Below, piece after piece: positions 52,724 to 61,316 of a stretch of 64,000 nucleotides of DNA. The DNA is from JAXHMM01 sp964528445. Lineage in GTDB: Bacteria; Bacteroidota; Rhodothermia; Balneolales; Balneolaceae. The notes under the pieces were generated by a model that was not told where the DNA came from, ran no database searches, and saw nothing but the letters and a program-made list of their open reading frames with translations. The first letter of the stretch is position 1; the number at the start of each line of letters is the position of its first letter. The stretch lies in the NCBI GenBank assembly GCA_964528445.1, contig CAZGSL010000008.1, positions 1 to 64,000 of the forward strand. The letters are read 5' to 3'. Position numbers and translations under genes: made by a program.

Positions 52724-55147
52724 ATGAAAACCCTAACGCGCTGGCTGCTGTTCCTGCTGATCCTTGTCGCCGGACTGACGGGGCTGGCCCTCTACTGGAC
52801 CCTCTACCGTCCCCTGCCCGACTACGAGTCTACCCTCGGTTTTCAGGAACTGCGGGAGCCCGTGGAGCTGCACTGGGATACGAACGGGGTTCCACACATC
52901 TACGCCCGCAACAAACACGACCTCTATTTTGCCCTGGGATACGTTCACGCGCAGGACCGCCTCTGGCAGATGACCCTGAGCCAGCTGGCGGCGGAGGGGC
53001 GTTTCGCCGAATTCCTGGGGGAGGAGATGCTCCCCTACGACCGACTGATGCGGACGATCGGGTTCCGGCGGGTGGCCCGGCGTACCCTGGAGGGGCTTCC
53101 CGACAGTACGCTTGCTGTTCTCCGCGCCTACGCCGACGGGGTGAACGGCTATACGGAGCGAAACGAAAAGTCCCTTCCCGTCGAATTCTCCCTGGCGGGC
53201 ATGGAGCCCCTGGAGTGGACGCCCGCACACTCGCTGGCCCTCGCGCGCCTGATGGCGTGGGAGCTGAACCTCTCGTGGAAAGCCGAGATTGCCAACGCGC
53301 TCCTGGCGGAGAGGCTCTCGCCTGCGCACTATCGTGAGCTTTTCCCCGGACGCGAGGCCGGGTTGACGGAAGGGGCGGAATCCGTACTGGGAGCGGCGGA
53401 GCTCAACGAGGACCTCCGCCGTATCCTGGGATACGGGGGAACCCGGATGGGGAGCAATGCGTGGGCGGTGGATTCCGGCAGAACCGCCACCGGCTACCCC
53501 CTGCTCGCCGGCGATCCCCACCTGGCGCTCGACATCCCCGGCAAATGGTACGAGGCCCACCTCAGCCTGGACGGACGGAATCTCTCGGGGGCCACCCTGG
53601 CCGGGACCCCGGCCGTGATACTGGGCCGGAACGACCACCTGGCTTGGTCGTTTACCAACGTCATGCTCGACGACACCGACTTTTTCGTGGAACGCCTCCA
53701 TCCCGACGACCCCGGACGCTACGTGGCCGACAGCCTGGAGGGCGAGGCGGTCTACGAGCAGTTCGAGGAACAGCAGGAGGTGATTCGCGTCCGCGGAGCG
53801 GACGACACCCTGTTTACCCGCCGGGTGAGCCGGCACGGGCCGGTCATCAGCGACGTCCACCCGGATTCCGCTGAAATAGAGGACCGGGTGGTGGCCATGA
53901 AGTGGACCGGCCTTGAAAGCGGCTCCGAGCTGCAGGCGCTGCTGGGGATGGGATGGGCCCGCAGCCGCGGGGAGTTCCTGGAGGCTGCCCGCCTCTTTCG
54001 GGTCCCCGCCCAGCACGCCATCTACGCGGACAGGGAGGGGAACATCGGACGCTACACCCTCGCGGGAGTTCCCCGGCGGGACGGCAACCCGGTGGCGTTC
54101 CGCCCGGGCTGGGACCCCACGGCCGACTGGAACGGGTACGTCCCCTTCGGGGAGCTGCCCCGCACGGAAAATCCGGCGAGGGGATGGGTCGCCAACGCCA
54201 ACAACGCGTTCGCCGATGCGGAATATTCCCACTATCTCTCCGAATACTGGCACGTAAACAGCCGATACAATCGCATCCGGGAAACCCTGGAGGAGAACGA
54301 AACGGCCTCTCCCGCCCTCTTCCAGGCCATGCAGAACGACACCTACTCGCCTTACGCGGCCGATATGGTGGCGTACATCCTCCCCGTCCTGCGTTCCGCC
54401 GGCGGACAGGAGCTCGATACCGCCGTCTCCTACCTGGAAAACTGGGACTTCACCTATTTGCCCTCGGAAACAGCCGCCTCCATCATGGAAACCTTCCTGG
54501 TGCATTTCGGGCGGAACGTCCTGGAAGACGAGATGGGGGAGAGCCTCTACGCCTCCTTCGTGCGGTTCTCGGGACAGCCGGCCCGGGCCCTTCAGCGTTT
54601 CCGCAGGCAGGGCAGCGTATTTTTTGACGACGTCAACACACCTGAACAGGAGACGGAGCGCGACATGATCCTGCGCAGCATGCGGGAGGCCCTGGACCGG
54701 CTGCGCGCGAACTACGGGCCGGAACCGGTGGAGTGGCGCTGGGAACAGCTTCACACCCTGACGCTGCGTCCCCCGCTCTTCGGGGAGGCGGCCCGGGATT
54801 CCGCCGCACCGGCCTCTCTTCGCCTGATCGTCAACAATCTGCTGAGCAAGGGACCCTACCCGGCCGGGGGACACGCCATGAGCCTGAACAACGGGGAGTA
54901 CCGGTGGAACGACCCCTTTGAAATGGTCCTGGGACCCTCTATCCGCCGCATTGTCGATTTCGCGGAACCGGGGCGTACCCTCTCTATTCTTCCCACCGGA
55001 CAGTCCGGGAATCCCCTCTCGACCTTCTACGGCGACCAGACCGAACGCTGGCTGGACGGGGAGTACAAGGATCTGTACAGGGACAGCACCCTCTTCCGTC
55101 AGACCCGCGTGCGCACCATGAGGCTGCTTCCGGAGGAGGGGCGCTGA
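52724..55147 (+). CDS. Penicillin acylase family (Ntn-hydrolase) protein
   Basis: A precursor of 807 residues with an N-terminal signal or anchor (RWLLFLLILVAGLTGLALYW). The alpha chain starts near VELHWDTNGVPHIYARN. The self-cleavage site is G-S244 in RMGSNAWAVDSGRTATG; Ser244 would become the N-terminal nucleophile of the beta chain. PLLAGDPHLALDIPGKWYEAHL and the GRNDHLAWSFTNV segment support an intact active site. Homologues cleave beta-lactams or acyl-homoserine lactones, but the natural substrate here cannot be told from sequence. Confidence 0.93.
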   Translation: MKTLTRWLLFLLILVAGLTGLALYWTLYRPLPDYESTLGFQELREPVELHWDTNGVPHIYARNKHDLYFALGYVHAQDRLWQMTLSQLAAEGRFAEFLGEEMLPYDRLMRTIGFRRVARRTLEGLPDSTLAVLRAYADGVNGYTERNEKSLPVEFSLAGMEPLEWTPAHSLALARLMAWELNLSWKAEIANALLAERLSPAHYRELFPGREAGLTEGAESVLGAAELNEDLRRILGYGGTRMGSNAWAVDSGRTATGYPLLAGDPHLALDIPGKWYEAHLSLDGRNLSGATLAGTPAVILGRNDHLAWSFTNVMLDDTDFFVERLHPDDPGRYVADSLEGEAVYEQFEEQQEVIRVRGADDTLFTRRVSRHGPVISDVHPDSAEIEDRVVAMKWTGLESGSELQALLGMGWARSRGEFLEAARLFRVPAQHAIYADREGNIGRYTLAGVPRRDGNPVAFRPGWDPTADWNGYVPFGELPRTENPARGWVANANNAFADAEYSHYLSEYWHVNSRYNRIRETLEENETASPALFQAMQNDTYSPYAADMVAYILPVLRSAGGQELDTAVSYLENWDFTYLPSETAASIMETFLVHFGRNVLEDEMGESLYASFVRFSGQPARALQRFRRQGSVFFDDVNTPEQETERDMILRSMREALDRLRANYGPEPVEWRWEQLHTLTLRPPLFGEAARDSAAPASLRLIVNNLLSKGPYPAGGHAMSLNNGEYRWNDPFEMVLGPSIRRIVDFAEPGRTLSILPTGQSGNPLSTFYGDQTERWLDGEYKDLYRDSTLFRQTRVRTMRLLPEEGR

Positions 55148-55246
55148 AGCCGTTCCGGTTCTGATTTGTCAGGCTTTTATTCTATATTTTGCCTGTGATA
55201 TCCGCCGCAGGCGGAACGCGTCAAAGGATTTCAGCATCACCCGCAG

Positions 55247-58240
55247 ATGAACACCCGCACGTTCCATCCCCTTGCCCTTCCCGGACCGCTGCCCCTGGCA
55301 TGCCTGGCCCTGCTGTTGCTGGCTATGGCCTGTACGCCCGGACGTGAGACGGCCGGGGAGCGGGAGGACCCCGAGATGGAACAGGAGAGCGTCCTCGAGC
55401 AGGTGGACTCCACCCGTGCCGCCCCCGAACCCGACGACAGGGCGCCGGCGGATTCCGTGGAGGAGGAGGCGGGAGAACGCCCGGCGGCCGACAAAACAGA
55501 TATAACCCGGCTCCTGGAGAACATGAGCCTGGAAGAGAAGATCGGACAGCTGTTTTTCATCTCGGCCGAAGGAGAGTTTTACAGCGAGGACGACGCCCGG
55601 TACCGTGATCTTCTCTCGCGGATCAGGGAGTACGGGGTGGGCGGAGTTATCTTCTTCCGCGGCGACATATACGGGCAGGCCATTCTGACCAACCGGCTGC
55701 AATCCGTCAGCGAGATACCCCTATGGATCACCCAGGACATGGAGTACGGGGCCGCCATGCGCGTGAGCGGAACCACCCGGATTGTTCCCGCCATGGGCGT
55801 TGCGGCGACCGGTAACCCCGACTACGCCTTCTGGGCGGGGAAAATAACGGCGCGGGAGGCCAAGGCGCTGGGGGTACACCAGGTTTACGCCCCGGTACTG
55901 GACGTGAATAACAACCCGGACAACCCGGTGATCAACGTCCGCTCGTTTGGCGGAGATCCCGAGGAGGTGGCCCGTTTCGGCAACCGCTTCATAGAGGGGG
56001 TGCAGTCCGAGAACATGCTCGCGACGGGCAAGCATTTTCCGGGCCACGGCGACACCGACGTGGATTCCCATATATCCCTGCCCGTCATTCCGTTCGGGTA
56101 CGAACGGCTCGACAGCCTGGAGCTGGTCCCCTTCCGCTCAGCCATACAAAACGGGCTGGGCAGCATCATGAGTGCGCATATCGCATTCCCGGAACTGGGA
56201 GAGAACCCCCAGCTCCCGGCCACCATGGACGGGAGGATCCTCTCCGGCATCCTGCGGGACTCCCTCGGCTTTGACGGACTGGTGGTCACCGACGGACTGG
56301 AGATGAGCGGCATCGCTTCCCACTACTCCCCCGGAGAGGCGGTAGTGCGGTCGCTGAAGGCCGGCGCCGATGTCATGCTTCTCAGCCCGGACATGATTAC
56401 GGCCGTAAACGAGGTGAAACGCGCCGTCGAGCGGGGTGAACTCTCCGAACAGCGGATTGACCACTCTGTCCGCAAGCTGCTGGAGCTGAAAAACCGGCGC
56501 GGCCTGTTCGGGCGGGGAGAGGTGGATCTCGACGAGCTGAGCAGGCGCATCCATACCCTGGAACACCGGCTGGTGGCCGGGGAGATCAGCCGGAGGTCGC
56601 TCACCCTTGTCAAGAATGAAGGAGATATCCTCCCCATCCGCGCCGCGGAGTACCCGCGGGTGACGGTTATCTCGGTGGCGGACGATGAATCGGGGCGAAC
56701 CGGCAGCGGACTGGGACGTCTTTTCGGCCAGTACCATCCCAACGTGGATTTTCACGTGCTGGACCAGAGAAGCGGGAGCGAGGAGAAACGCGAGATTCTG
56801 CAGGACGCCAGGGAAGCCGACCTTGTGGTGATCGGTTCGTTCATCTACGTGCGTTCGGGACAGCCGGTACAGCTCGACGACGACCAGCTGGATTTTCTCC
56901 GGCAGGTCACCTCCTCCCGTCCCTCGGCGCTGATCGCTTTCGGCAACCCCTATGTGGTGAGGGACCTGCCTGAGACCGACGTCCAGATGATGGCCTGGTC
57001 GGCCAGCGGCGATCAGGTTGAGAGCGTGGTGCCCGCCCTTTTCGGCGGCTCCCGCATCGACGGACGCCTCCCGATGGAGATTCCCGGCATGTACGAATCC
57101 GGCTATGGGCTGACCCTTCCCCAGACCACCCTCCGTCCCGGGCTCCCGGAGAGCGTAGGACTCTCGAGCGATTCCCTCCGGCGGGTGGAGGGCATCATGA
57201 GGGAGGCTGTATTTGATTCGACGTTTCCCGGCGGGACGGTCACCGTGGTAAAAGACGGTGTGGTGGCCTACCAGGAGGGATTTGGCTACCACACCTACGA
57301 TAAAACGGAGGCCGTCAGCGGTTCGGACATCTACGACCTGGCCTCCCTTACCAAGGTGGTCGCCACCACGGCGGCGGTTATGAAACTGGTGGACGAACGC
57401 GAAATCAGTCTCAGCGACTCGGTCGGTACGTACATCCCCGAATTCAAAAACGGCTCAAAACAGAAGATTACCCTGCGCCATCTCCTGCTTCACACTTCGG
57501 GGCTCCCCCCCTTCCGTGTCTATGTGGACTCCCTCAGCGAACGCGAAGAGATCCTGGAGGCGGTCAGGAACGAGCCGCTCACCTCCGAACCGGGTGAAAA
57601 ATACGTCTACAGTGATCTCGGCTACATCCTGCTTGGGGAAATCGTGGAGCAGGTAAGCGGGGAGTCGCTCGACCGCTACACGCGGCGGGAGTTCTACCAT
57701 CCCTTGGATATGAACGCCACCTATTTCAATCCCTCCCGGTTGGGTTCCTGGTTCACCCGACGCATTCCCCCCACCGAAATCGATACGGTCTACCGCCAGA
57801 AGACCGTACATGCGGAGGTGCACGACGAACGCGCCTGGTATCTTGACGGGGTGGCGGGACACGCCGGACTCTTCTCCAGCGGACCGGATCTGGCCGCGTT
57901 CGCCCAGATGCTGCTGAACGAGGGACGTTACGGGGGAGTACGATACCTGAACGAATCGACCGTACGAAGGTTTACCACCAACCAGTCCCCCCTGAACAAC
58001 CGGGGACTGGGTTTCGACCGGAAGAGTGACGGGTTCAGTTCGGCGGGCTCCCTCACCAGCCGACGCACCTACGGGCACCTCGGGTTCACGGGCACCAGCT
58101 TCTGGATTGACCCCCGACGAGACCTGGCAATCATCATCCTGACGAACCGGACCTGGCCGAACCGCTCCTACGGTGAGCGGATCAGCCGGATCCGCGCCGC
58201 CGTGGCCGACGCGGTGGTCTCCTCAATCACCGGTTTATGA
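55247..58240 (+). CDS. GH3 beta-N-acetylglucosaminidase (NagZ-like) fused to a serine hydrolase; lipoprotein
   Basis: A 997-residue lipoprotein (lipobox LAMAC, residues 25-29) with an acidic linker to about residue 85. The GH3 domain (about 88-400) has the NagZ signature KHFPGHGDTDVDSH, with K262 and H263. The candidate nucleophile is D349 in LVVTDGLEMSG. A GH3 C-terminal domain follows (about 440-610). From about 635 to the end is a class C beta-lactamase/PBP-like serine hydrolase with S700-L-T-K703, Y788-S-D790 and H944-L-G. NagZ removes GlcNAc from muropeptides and the second domain resembles D,D-peptidases, so both halves may act on peptidoglycan fragments outside the cytoplasm. This fusion is known in Bacteroidota. 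Its stop overlaps the next start (ATGA). Confidence 0.92.
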   Translation: MNTRTFHPLALPGPLPLACLALLLLAMACTPGRETAGEREDPEMEQESVLEQVDSTRAAPEPDDRAPADSVEEEAGERPAADKTDITRLLENMSLEEKIGQLFFISAEGEFYSEDDARYRDLLSRIREYGVGGVIFFRGDIYGQAILTNRLQSVSEIPLWITQDMEYGAAMRVSGTTRIVPAMGVAATGNPDYAFWAGKITAREAKALGVHQVYAPVLDVNNNPDNPVINVRSFGGDPEEVARFGNRFIEGVQSENMLATGKHFPGHGDTDVDSHISLPVIPFGYERLDSLELVPFRSAIQNGLGSIMSAHIAFPELGENPQLPATMDGRILSGILRDSLGFDGLVVTDGLEMSGIASHYSPGEAVVRSLKAGADVMLLSPDMITAVNEVKRAVERGELSEQRIDHSVRKLLELKNRRGLFGRGEVDLDELSRRIHTLEHRLVAGEISRRSLTLVKNEGDILPIRAAEYPRVTVISVADDESGRTGSGLGRLFGQYHPNVDFHVLDQRSGSEEKREILQDAREADLVVIGSFIYVRSGQPVQLDDDQLDFLRQVTSSRPSALIAFGNPYVVRDLPETDVQMMAWSASGDQVESVVPALFGGSRIDGRLPMEIPGMYESGYGLTLPQTTLRPGLPESVGLSSDSLRRVEGIMREAVFDSTFPGGTVTVVKDGVVAYQEGFGYHTYDKTEAVSGSDIYDLASLTKVVATTAAVMKLVDEREISLSDSVGTYIPEFKNGSKQKITLRHLLLHTSGLPPFRVYVDSLSEREEILEAVRNEPLTSEPGEKYVYSDLGYILLGEIVEQVSGESLDRYTRREFYHPLDMNATYFNPSRLGSWFTRRIPPTEIDTVYRQKTVHAEVHDERAWYLDGVAGHAGLFSSGPDLAAFAQMLLNEGRYGGVRYLNESTVRRFTTNQSPLNNRGLGFDRKSDGFSSAGSLTSRRTYGHLGFTGTSFWIDPRRDLAIIILTNRTWPNRSYGERISRIRAAVADAVVSSITGL

Positions 58241-58980
58241 CACTCTCCGAACTGCGAGCCCGATCCCACGTCCCCTACTCCGGCCGTGCCTCATGCGCAC
58301 TGACCGAAAGCGAGTCGGGTGACCTGTTTCCCGGCGTCCGTGTGGAGAGCATATCCTTTCCTCTGACCATCTCCGCCGCCCGGGGCGCCCTTTTCCACTG
58401 CCTGAGCGAGGGACACAATCCTCGAAAAATCTACGTAGAAGAGGACCGCACGGAGCAGGCGGAGACCTGGCATAAGGAGTTCGGCCTGCAGCTCCTTTCG
58501 CTGGACGACCTGCCATCCTCCCATGACAACCCGGAGCGGCCGGAAGACCCACCTGTCTCCTGCCATAATTCGATCATCCCGGAGGTCGCTTCCGTTGTTG
58601 ATCTGCTTGCGGACCTCCACGAAAGGGCCGTAGTTCCCCACTCCGCTTTCCCGGTCTCGGTCCTGCTCCAAAGCGATCGAGGTTGGTTCGGCGGCGTCAA
58701 CCTGGAGTGCGGCGACTGGAGCAGGGGACTCTGCGGGGAGCGCGTGGCGGTCGCGAAAGCCCTGGCATCGGGAGCAAAGCATCTCCACAGCCTTCACATA
58801 TACGCCAGGGACGGGGAGTTCAGCAGTCCCTGCGGAGCCTGCCGCCAGGTGCTGGCCGAACAGATGTACGGGGGACGCGTCTGCCTGTACCACTCCGACA
58901 AAAGCCGCTCCGATTTTTACGTCCGGGACCTGCTCCCGTACGGTTTCCACGCTTCTTCATTAAAAAAGGAAAAAGAGTGA
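58237..58980 (+). CDS. cdd: Two-domain cytidine deaminase, inactive N-half and active C-half
   Basis: Deaminates cytidine or deoxycytidine to uridine. The 247-residue protein has two cytidine-deaminase-like halves. The C-terminal half (about 115-235) is complete: GVNLECGDWSRGLCGER with C166 and E168, and PCGACRQVL with C199 and C202. The N-terminal half (5-90) keeps HVPYSG and GVRVESISFPLTISAARG, but the zinc Cys and catalytic Glu are S46 and A48, and no PCGxC follows. The E. coli enzyme has the opposite order (active first). It starts inside the stop of the GH3 gene and its own stop overlaps the next start (GTGA). Confidence 0.88.
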   Translation: MTLSELRARSHVPYSGRASCALTESESGDLFPGVRVESISFPLTISAARGALFHCLSEGHNPRKIYVEEDRTEQAETWHKEFGLQLLSLDDLPSSHDNPERPEDPPVSCHNSIIPEVASVVDLLADLHERAVVPHSAFPVSVLLQSDRGWFGGVNLECGDWSRGLCGERVAVAKALASGAKHLHSLHIYARDGEFSSPCGACRQVLAEQMYGGRVCLYHSDKSRSDFYVRDLLPYGFHASSLKKEKE

Positions 58981-59624
58981 AATACCTGGCCGTACTCGAT
59001 TACGACCACATGGACGACGGCGTATTCCTCAGCTCCCTGGCTCGGTCCCTCACCTCGGTCGACCTTTCCGATATTATGCTCCTGCACGGGGAGAGCGTCT
59101 ATACCGAACGAATTATACAAACCGGGGTGATGCGGGATGAGGCCACCATTCGCGGAATAAAGGACCTGAACAAGCGGCTTGTCGCCCTGCTGGCCGACGA
59201 AGGCGTACCGGCGGTGGGGATCCACGGTTATCAGCGCTCCGTGATCAGGCTGGAGGAGGAGACCCTGCAGCTGGACCGCGACTACCTGGAGAAGCTGCCC
59301 GGCGGTCCCCTCACCCTGATCTCCACCCTCGTGAAGACACCGGGCAGGGAGGATCCGGTGGCGGTCTCCCTGCCGCGGATGACCCGCTTCCTTAAGAGCA
59401 GACTGGACCCCAAGGAGGTGTTCCTTTTCGCGAAATCGGAGGAGAGCGAAATTTTCACCGAATCCTTTCCCACCGACCCGGTCAGATGGGAGGAAATGGA
59501 CCCGGAATTCCGGGAAGAGATGATTCCCGCGGAGTTCCGAGATTTCGGCCTTCCGGTACGCCTGACCACCGCCGGTGCGTTCCAAAACATCCCTGATCTG
59601 GGCCAAACGAGGCAAATATTGTAG
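58977..59624 (+). CDS. Hypothetical protein resembling the amino-acid kinase fold
   Basis: A 215-residue soluble protein with a GTG start inside the cdd stop. I do not recognise a family with certainty. The pattern LLHGESVYTERIIQTGVMRD, then ATIRGIKDLNKRLVALLADE and GVPAVGIHGYQRSVI resembles acetylglutamate- and isopentenyl-phosphate-type kinases (HGGG loop, NKxLVxxL helix, GxxAVGL strand). LTLISTLVKT and KEVFLFAKSEESEIF sit where the fold has its later strands. The glycine-rich phosphate loop is not intact (HGES) and the opening K-x-G-G is missing (LAVLDYDHMDDG). So it may be a degenerate kinase or a regulator. Four-base overlap suggests it works with the deaminase. Confidence 0.65.
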   Translation: MKYLAVLDYDHMDDGVFLSSLARSLTSVDLSDIMLLHGESVYTERIIQTGVMRDEATIRGIKDLNKRLVALLADEGVPAVGIHGYQRSVIRLEEETLQLDRDYLEKLPGGPLTLISTLVKTPGREDPVAVSLPRMTRFLKSRLDPKEVFLFAKSEESEIFTESFPTDPVRWEEMDPEFREEMIPAEFRDFGLPVRLTTAGAFQNIPDLGQTRQIL

Positions 59625-59716
59625 ACGTTATCCTCTCCGCCTCCCCCGTTTGGCCGCATAAAACCCCCTTATCATGCGAAAAAACGGCCTTATTGATTAA
59701 AATTGGCCCTTTTAAC

Positions 59717-59747
59717 TTGACAGAACACCTGCATATAACTAGATTCG
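59717..59747 (+). promoter_or_regulatory. Promoter candidate for the histone H1-like gene
   Basis: TTGA at 59717-59720, 19 bases, TAGATTCG at 59740-59747, about 76 bases before the ATG. The -7 box differs from TAnnTTTG at one base, the same base as at 42874. A TTGACA with 17-base spacing to TAGATT can also be read, which is the same region in sigma-70 terms. Confidence 0.5.
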
Positions 59748-59823
59748 ATTATTCGATGTTATTCATATGAGTCGAGCATCGAGGGATTCATTCATGTCAA
59801 CGCTAATTAAACGGAGTCACATA

Positions 59824-60006
59824 ATGAGCCGATACGATGAAATGCAAGACCTGTTGGAACAGCTCGAACCCGATATCAACAAGTTCTATAACAAGGGGAA
59901 CAAGGCAGCCGGAACCCGCGCCCGCAAAACTCTTCAGGCGATGAAGAAAAAAGCGCAGGAAATTCGAATGGAAATCCAGGAATGGAAAAACACCGGAAGA
60001 GTCTGA
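59824..60006 (+). CDS. Histone H1-like (Hc1-type) DNA-binding protein
   Basis: A 60-residue protein from the ATG at 59824 (MSRYDEMQDLLEQLEPDINK); longer in-frame starts are not conserved. KFYNKGNKAAGTRARKTLQA and MKKKAQEIRMEIQEWK match the short histone H1-like proteins of Bacteroidota: an acidic N-terminal helix followed by a basic helix. It probably binds DNA and compacts the nucleoid. It is a single-gene unit: promoter candidate at 59717 and a strong terminator at 60031. Together with HU at 30917 it makes two nucleoid proteins in the window. Confidence 0.88.
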   Translation: MSRYDEMQDLLEQLEPDINKFYNKGNKAAGTRARKTLQAMKKKAQEIRMEIQEWKNTGRV

Positions 60007-60030
60007 TCCCGGTTTAAACTCATTCGTTCT

Positions 60031-60067
60031 CCTCCTTCCGACAATCCTCGGGAGGAGGTTTTTTTTT
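60031..60067 (+). terminator. Intrinsic terminator of the histone H1-like gene
   Basis: An 11-pair stem (60031-60041 with 60048-60058, one G-U pair) with a six-base loop, followed by nine T. It sits 25 bases after the stop codon. This is the clearest terminator in the window. Confidence 0.9.
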
Positions 60068-60207
60068 GCCTTTCTTATCTCCTTTTTCCCTCCTCTCTTC
60101 CGGCATGCTCTCATCGCCCCTGCAGGATTTGTCCCCAGCCGAAACGCACACCCTGAAACCAGGAGACTGCATCGATTCGGCTCCTGTACCCCTCAATCGG
60201 GGAGCGG

Positions 60208-60274
60208 ATAACAGAGCCTTTATAATTTTTTAACAGTGAGTTAACAATGAAATAAGCCAGAGGGGATACCTTTA
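60208..60274 (+). promoter_or_regulatory. Pho-type operator (four 11-base repeats) and -7 box before pstS
   Basis: Half-sites ATAACA (60208), TTTATA (60219), TTAACA (60230) and TTAACA (60241) start exactly 11 bases apart. This equals the TTAACA-N5 tandem consensus of Bacillus PhoP boxes and the 11-base period of PhoB boxes. A -7-like TACCTTTA lies at 60267-60274, and its -33 position (about 60244) falls on the last half-site and lacks TTTG. That is what is expected when an activator replaces the -33 contact. The leader to pstS would be about 37 bases. Upstream, 60068-60207 shows only a short CCCC/GGGG hairpin near 60189-60202. Confidence 0.65.
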
Positions 60275-60317
60275 GACGAAAATCATCAGCACAAAAGCTA
60301 AACATACTTTGGAGACC

Positions 60318-61274
60318 ATGACCAGACATTGCCAGCTCCTTCTAATTTCATTAGGACTACTTCTCTCCTCCTGCGGATCCGGGGGGGAATCCGGTACGCA
60401 GTCGGACGGAGAAATAAGAATTGACGGATCCAGTACGGTATTTCCCATGACCGAGGCCATAGCCGAGGAGTATCGGTCGGAGTCCCCGGACACCCGGGTC
60501 ACCATCGGGGTCTCCGGGACGGGCGGGGGATTCCAGAAATTCCTGCGGGGGGAGACCGATATCAACAATGCCTCCCGGGCCATACAGCCCAGCGAAAGGG
60601 AGCTGGCCGGGGAAAACGGCATCGATTACCTGCAGCTTTCGGTAGCTTTCGACGGATTGGCGGTAGTGGTAAATCCGGAAAACGACTGGGCGGATTACTT
60701 TACCGTACAGGAACTGCGAACCATATGGGAACCCTCCGCACAGGGTGAAGTAACGCAGTGGAGCGATATTCGTCCCGAATGGCCCGAGGAGGAACTCCAT
60801 CTCTACGGGCCGGGGGTGGCCTCCGGTACGTACGACTACTTTACGGAGGCGGTCGTCGGCGAAGCGGGTTCCAGCCGGGGCGACTTTACCGCCAGCGAGG
60901 ACGACAATGTGCTTGTCCAGGGAATCGCAACGGACCGCTACGCCCTCGGCTTTTTCGGTCTGGCCTACTTCGAGGAGAACCAGGACCGGCTGAGGCTGGT
61001 CGGGGTGGACAACGGGCAGGGTCCCGTGGAGCCCTCCGTCGAAACGGTCTCCAATGGCACCTACAACCCGCTCTCCCGCCCGCTCTTCATCTATGTCTCC
61101 GAGTCGGCGGTCCGGAAAGGAAACGTGCGACGGTTTGTGCGTTTTTACCTGGAACAGGCTCCGGAGCTCTCCCGCCAGATCGGTTACGTGCCGATGCCCG
61201 ATTCGGCCTACCAGGCCCAGCTGGAAAAATTCAATGCCTTCGCGGACAGCGTGAATGCCGGCACGGACCAGTAA
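60318..61274 (+). CDS. pstS: Phosphate-binding lipoprotein PstS
   Basis: Periplasmic receptor of the high-affinity phosphate importer, 318 residues from the ATG at 60318. The signal ends in lipobox LSSC with C19. The phosphate site motifs are seen: RIDGSSTVFPMTEAIAEEY, then IGVSGTGGGFQKF and INNASRAIQPSE. GVASGTYDYFTEAVVG holds the last binding loop. The gene is the first of pstSCAB-phoU and lies behind the Pho-type repeats. Confidence 0.97.
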   Translation: MTRHCQLLLISLGLLLSSCGSGGESGTQSDGEIRIDGSSTVFPMTEAIAEEYRSESPDTRVTIGVSGTGGGFQKFLRGETDINNASRAIQPSERELAGENGIDYLQLSVAFDGLAVVVNPENDWADYFTVQELRTIWEPSAQGEVTQWSDIRPEWPEEELHLYGPGVASGTYDYFTEAVVGEAGSSRGDFTASEDDNVLVQGIATDRYALGFFGLAYFEENQDRLRLVGVDNGQGPVEPSVETVSNGTYNPLSRPLFIYVSESAVRKGNVRRFVRFYLEQAPELSRQIGYVPMPDSAYQAQLEKFNAFADSVNAGTDQ

Positions 61275-61316
61275 TTACCGACATTTCCTGCAACCGCAGG
61301 TTTTCTTCAAAAAAAG

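Noticed and set aside
52733..54874. A 713-codon open frame on the minus strand
   Set aside because: Mirror of the penicillin acylase gene, explained by codon bias.
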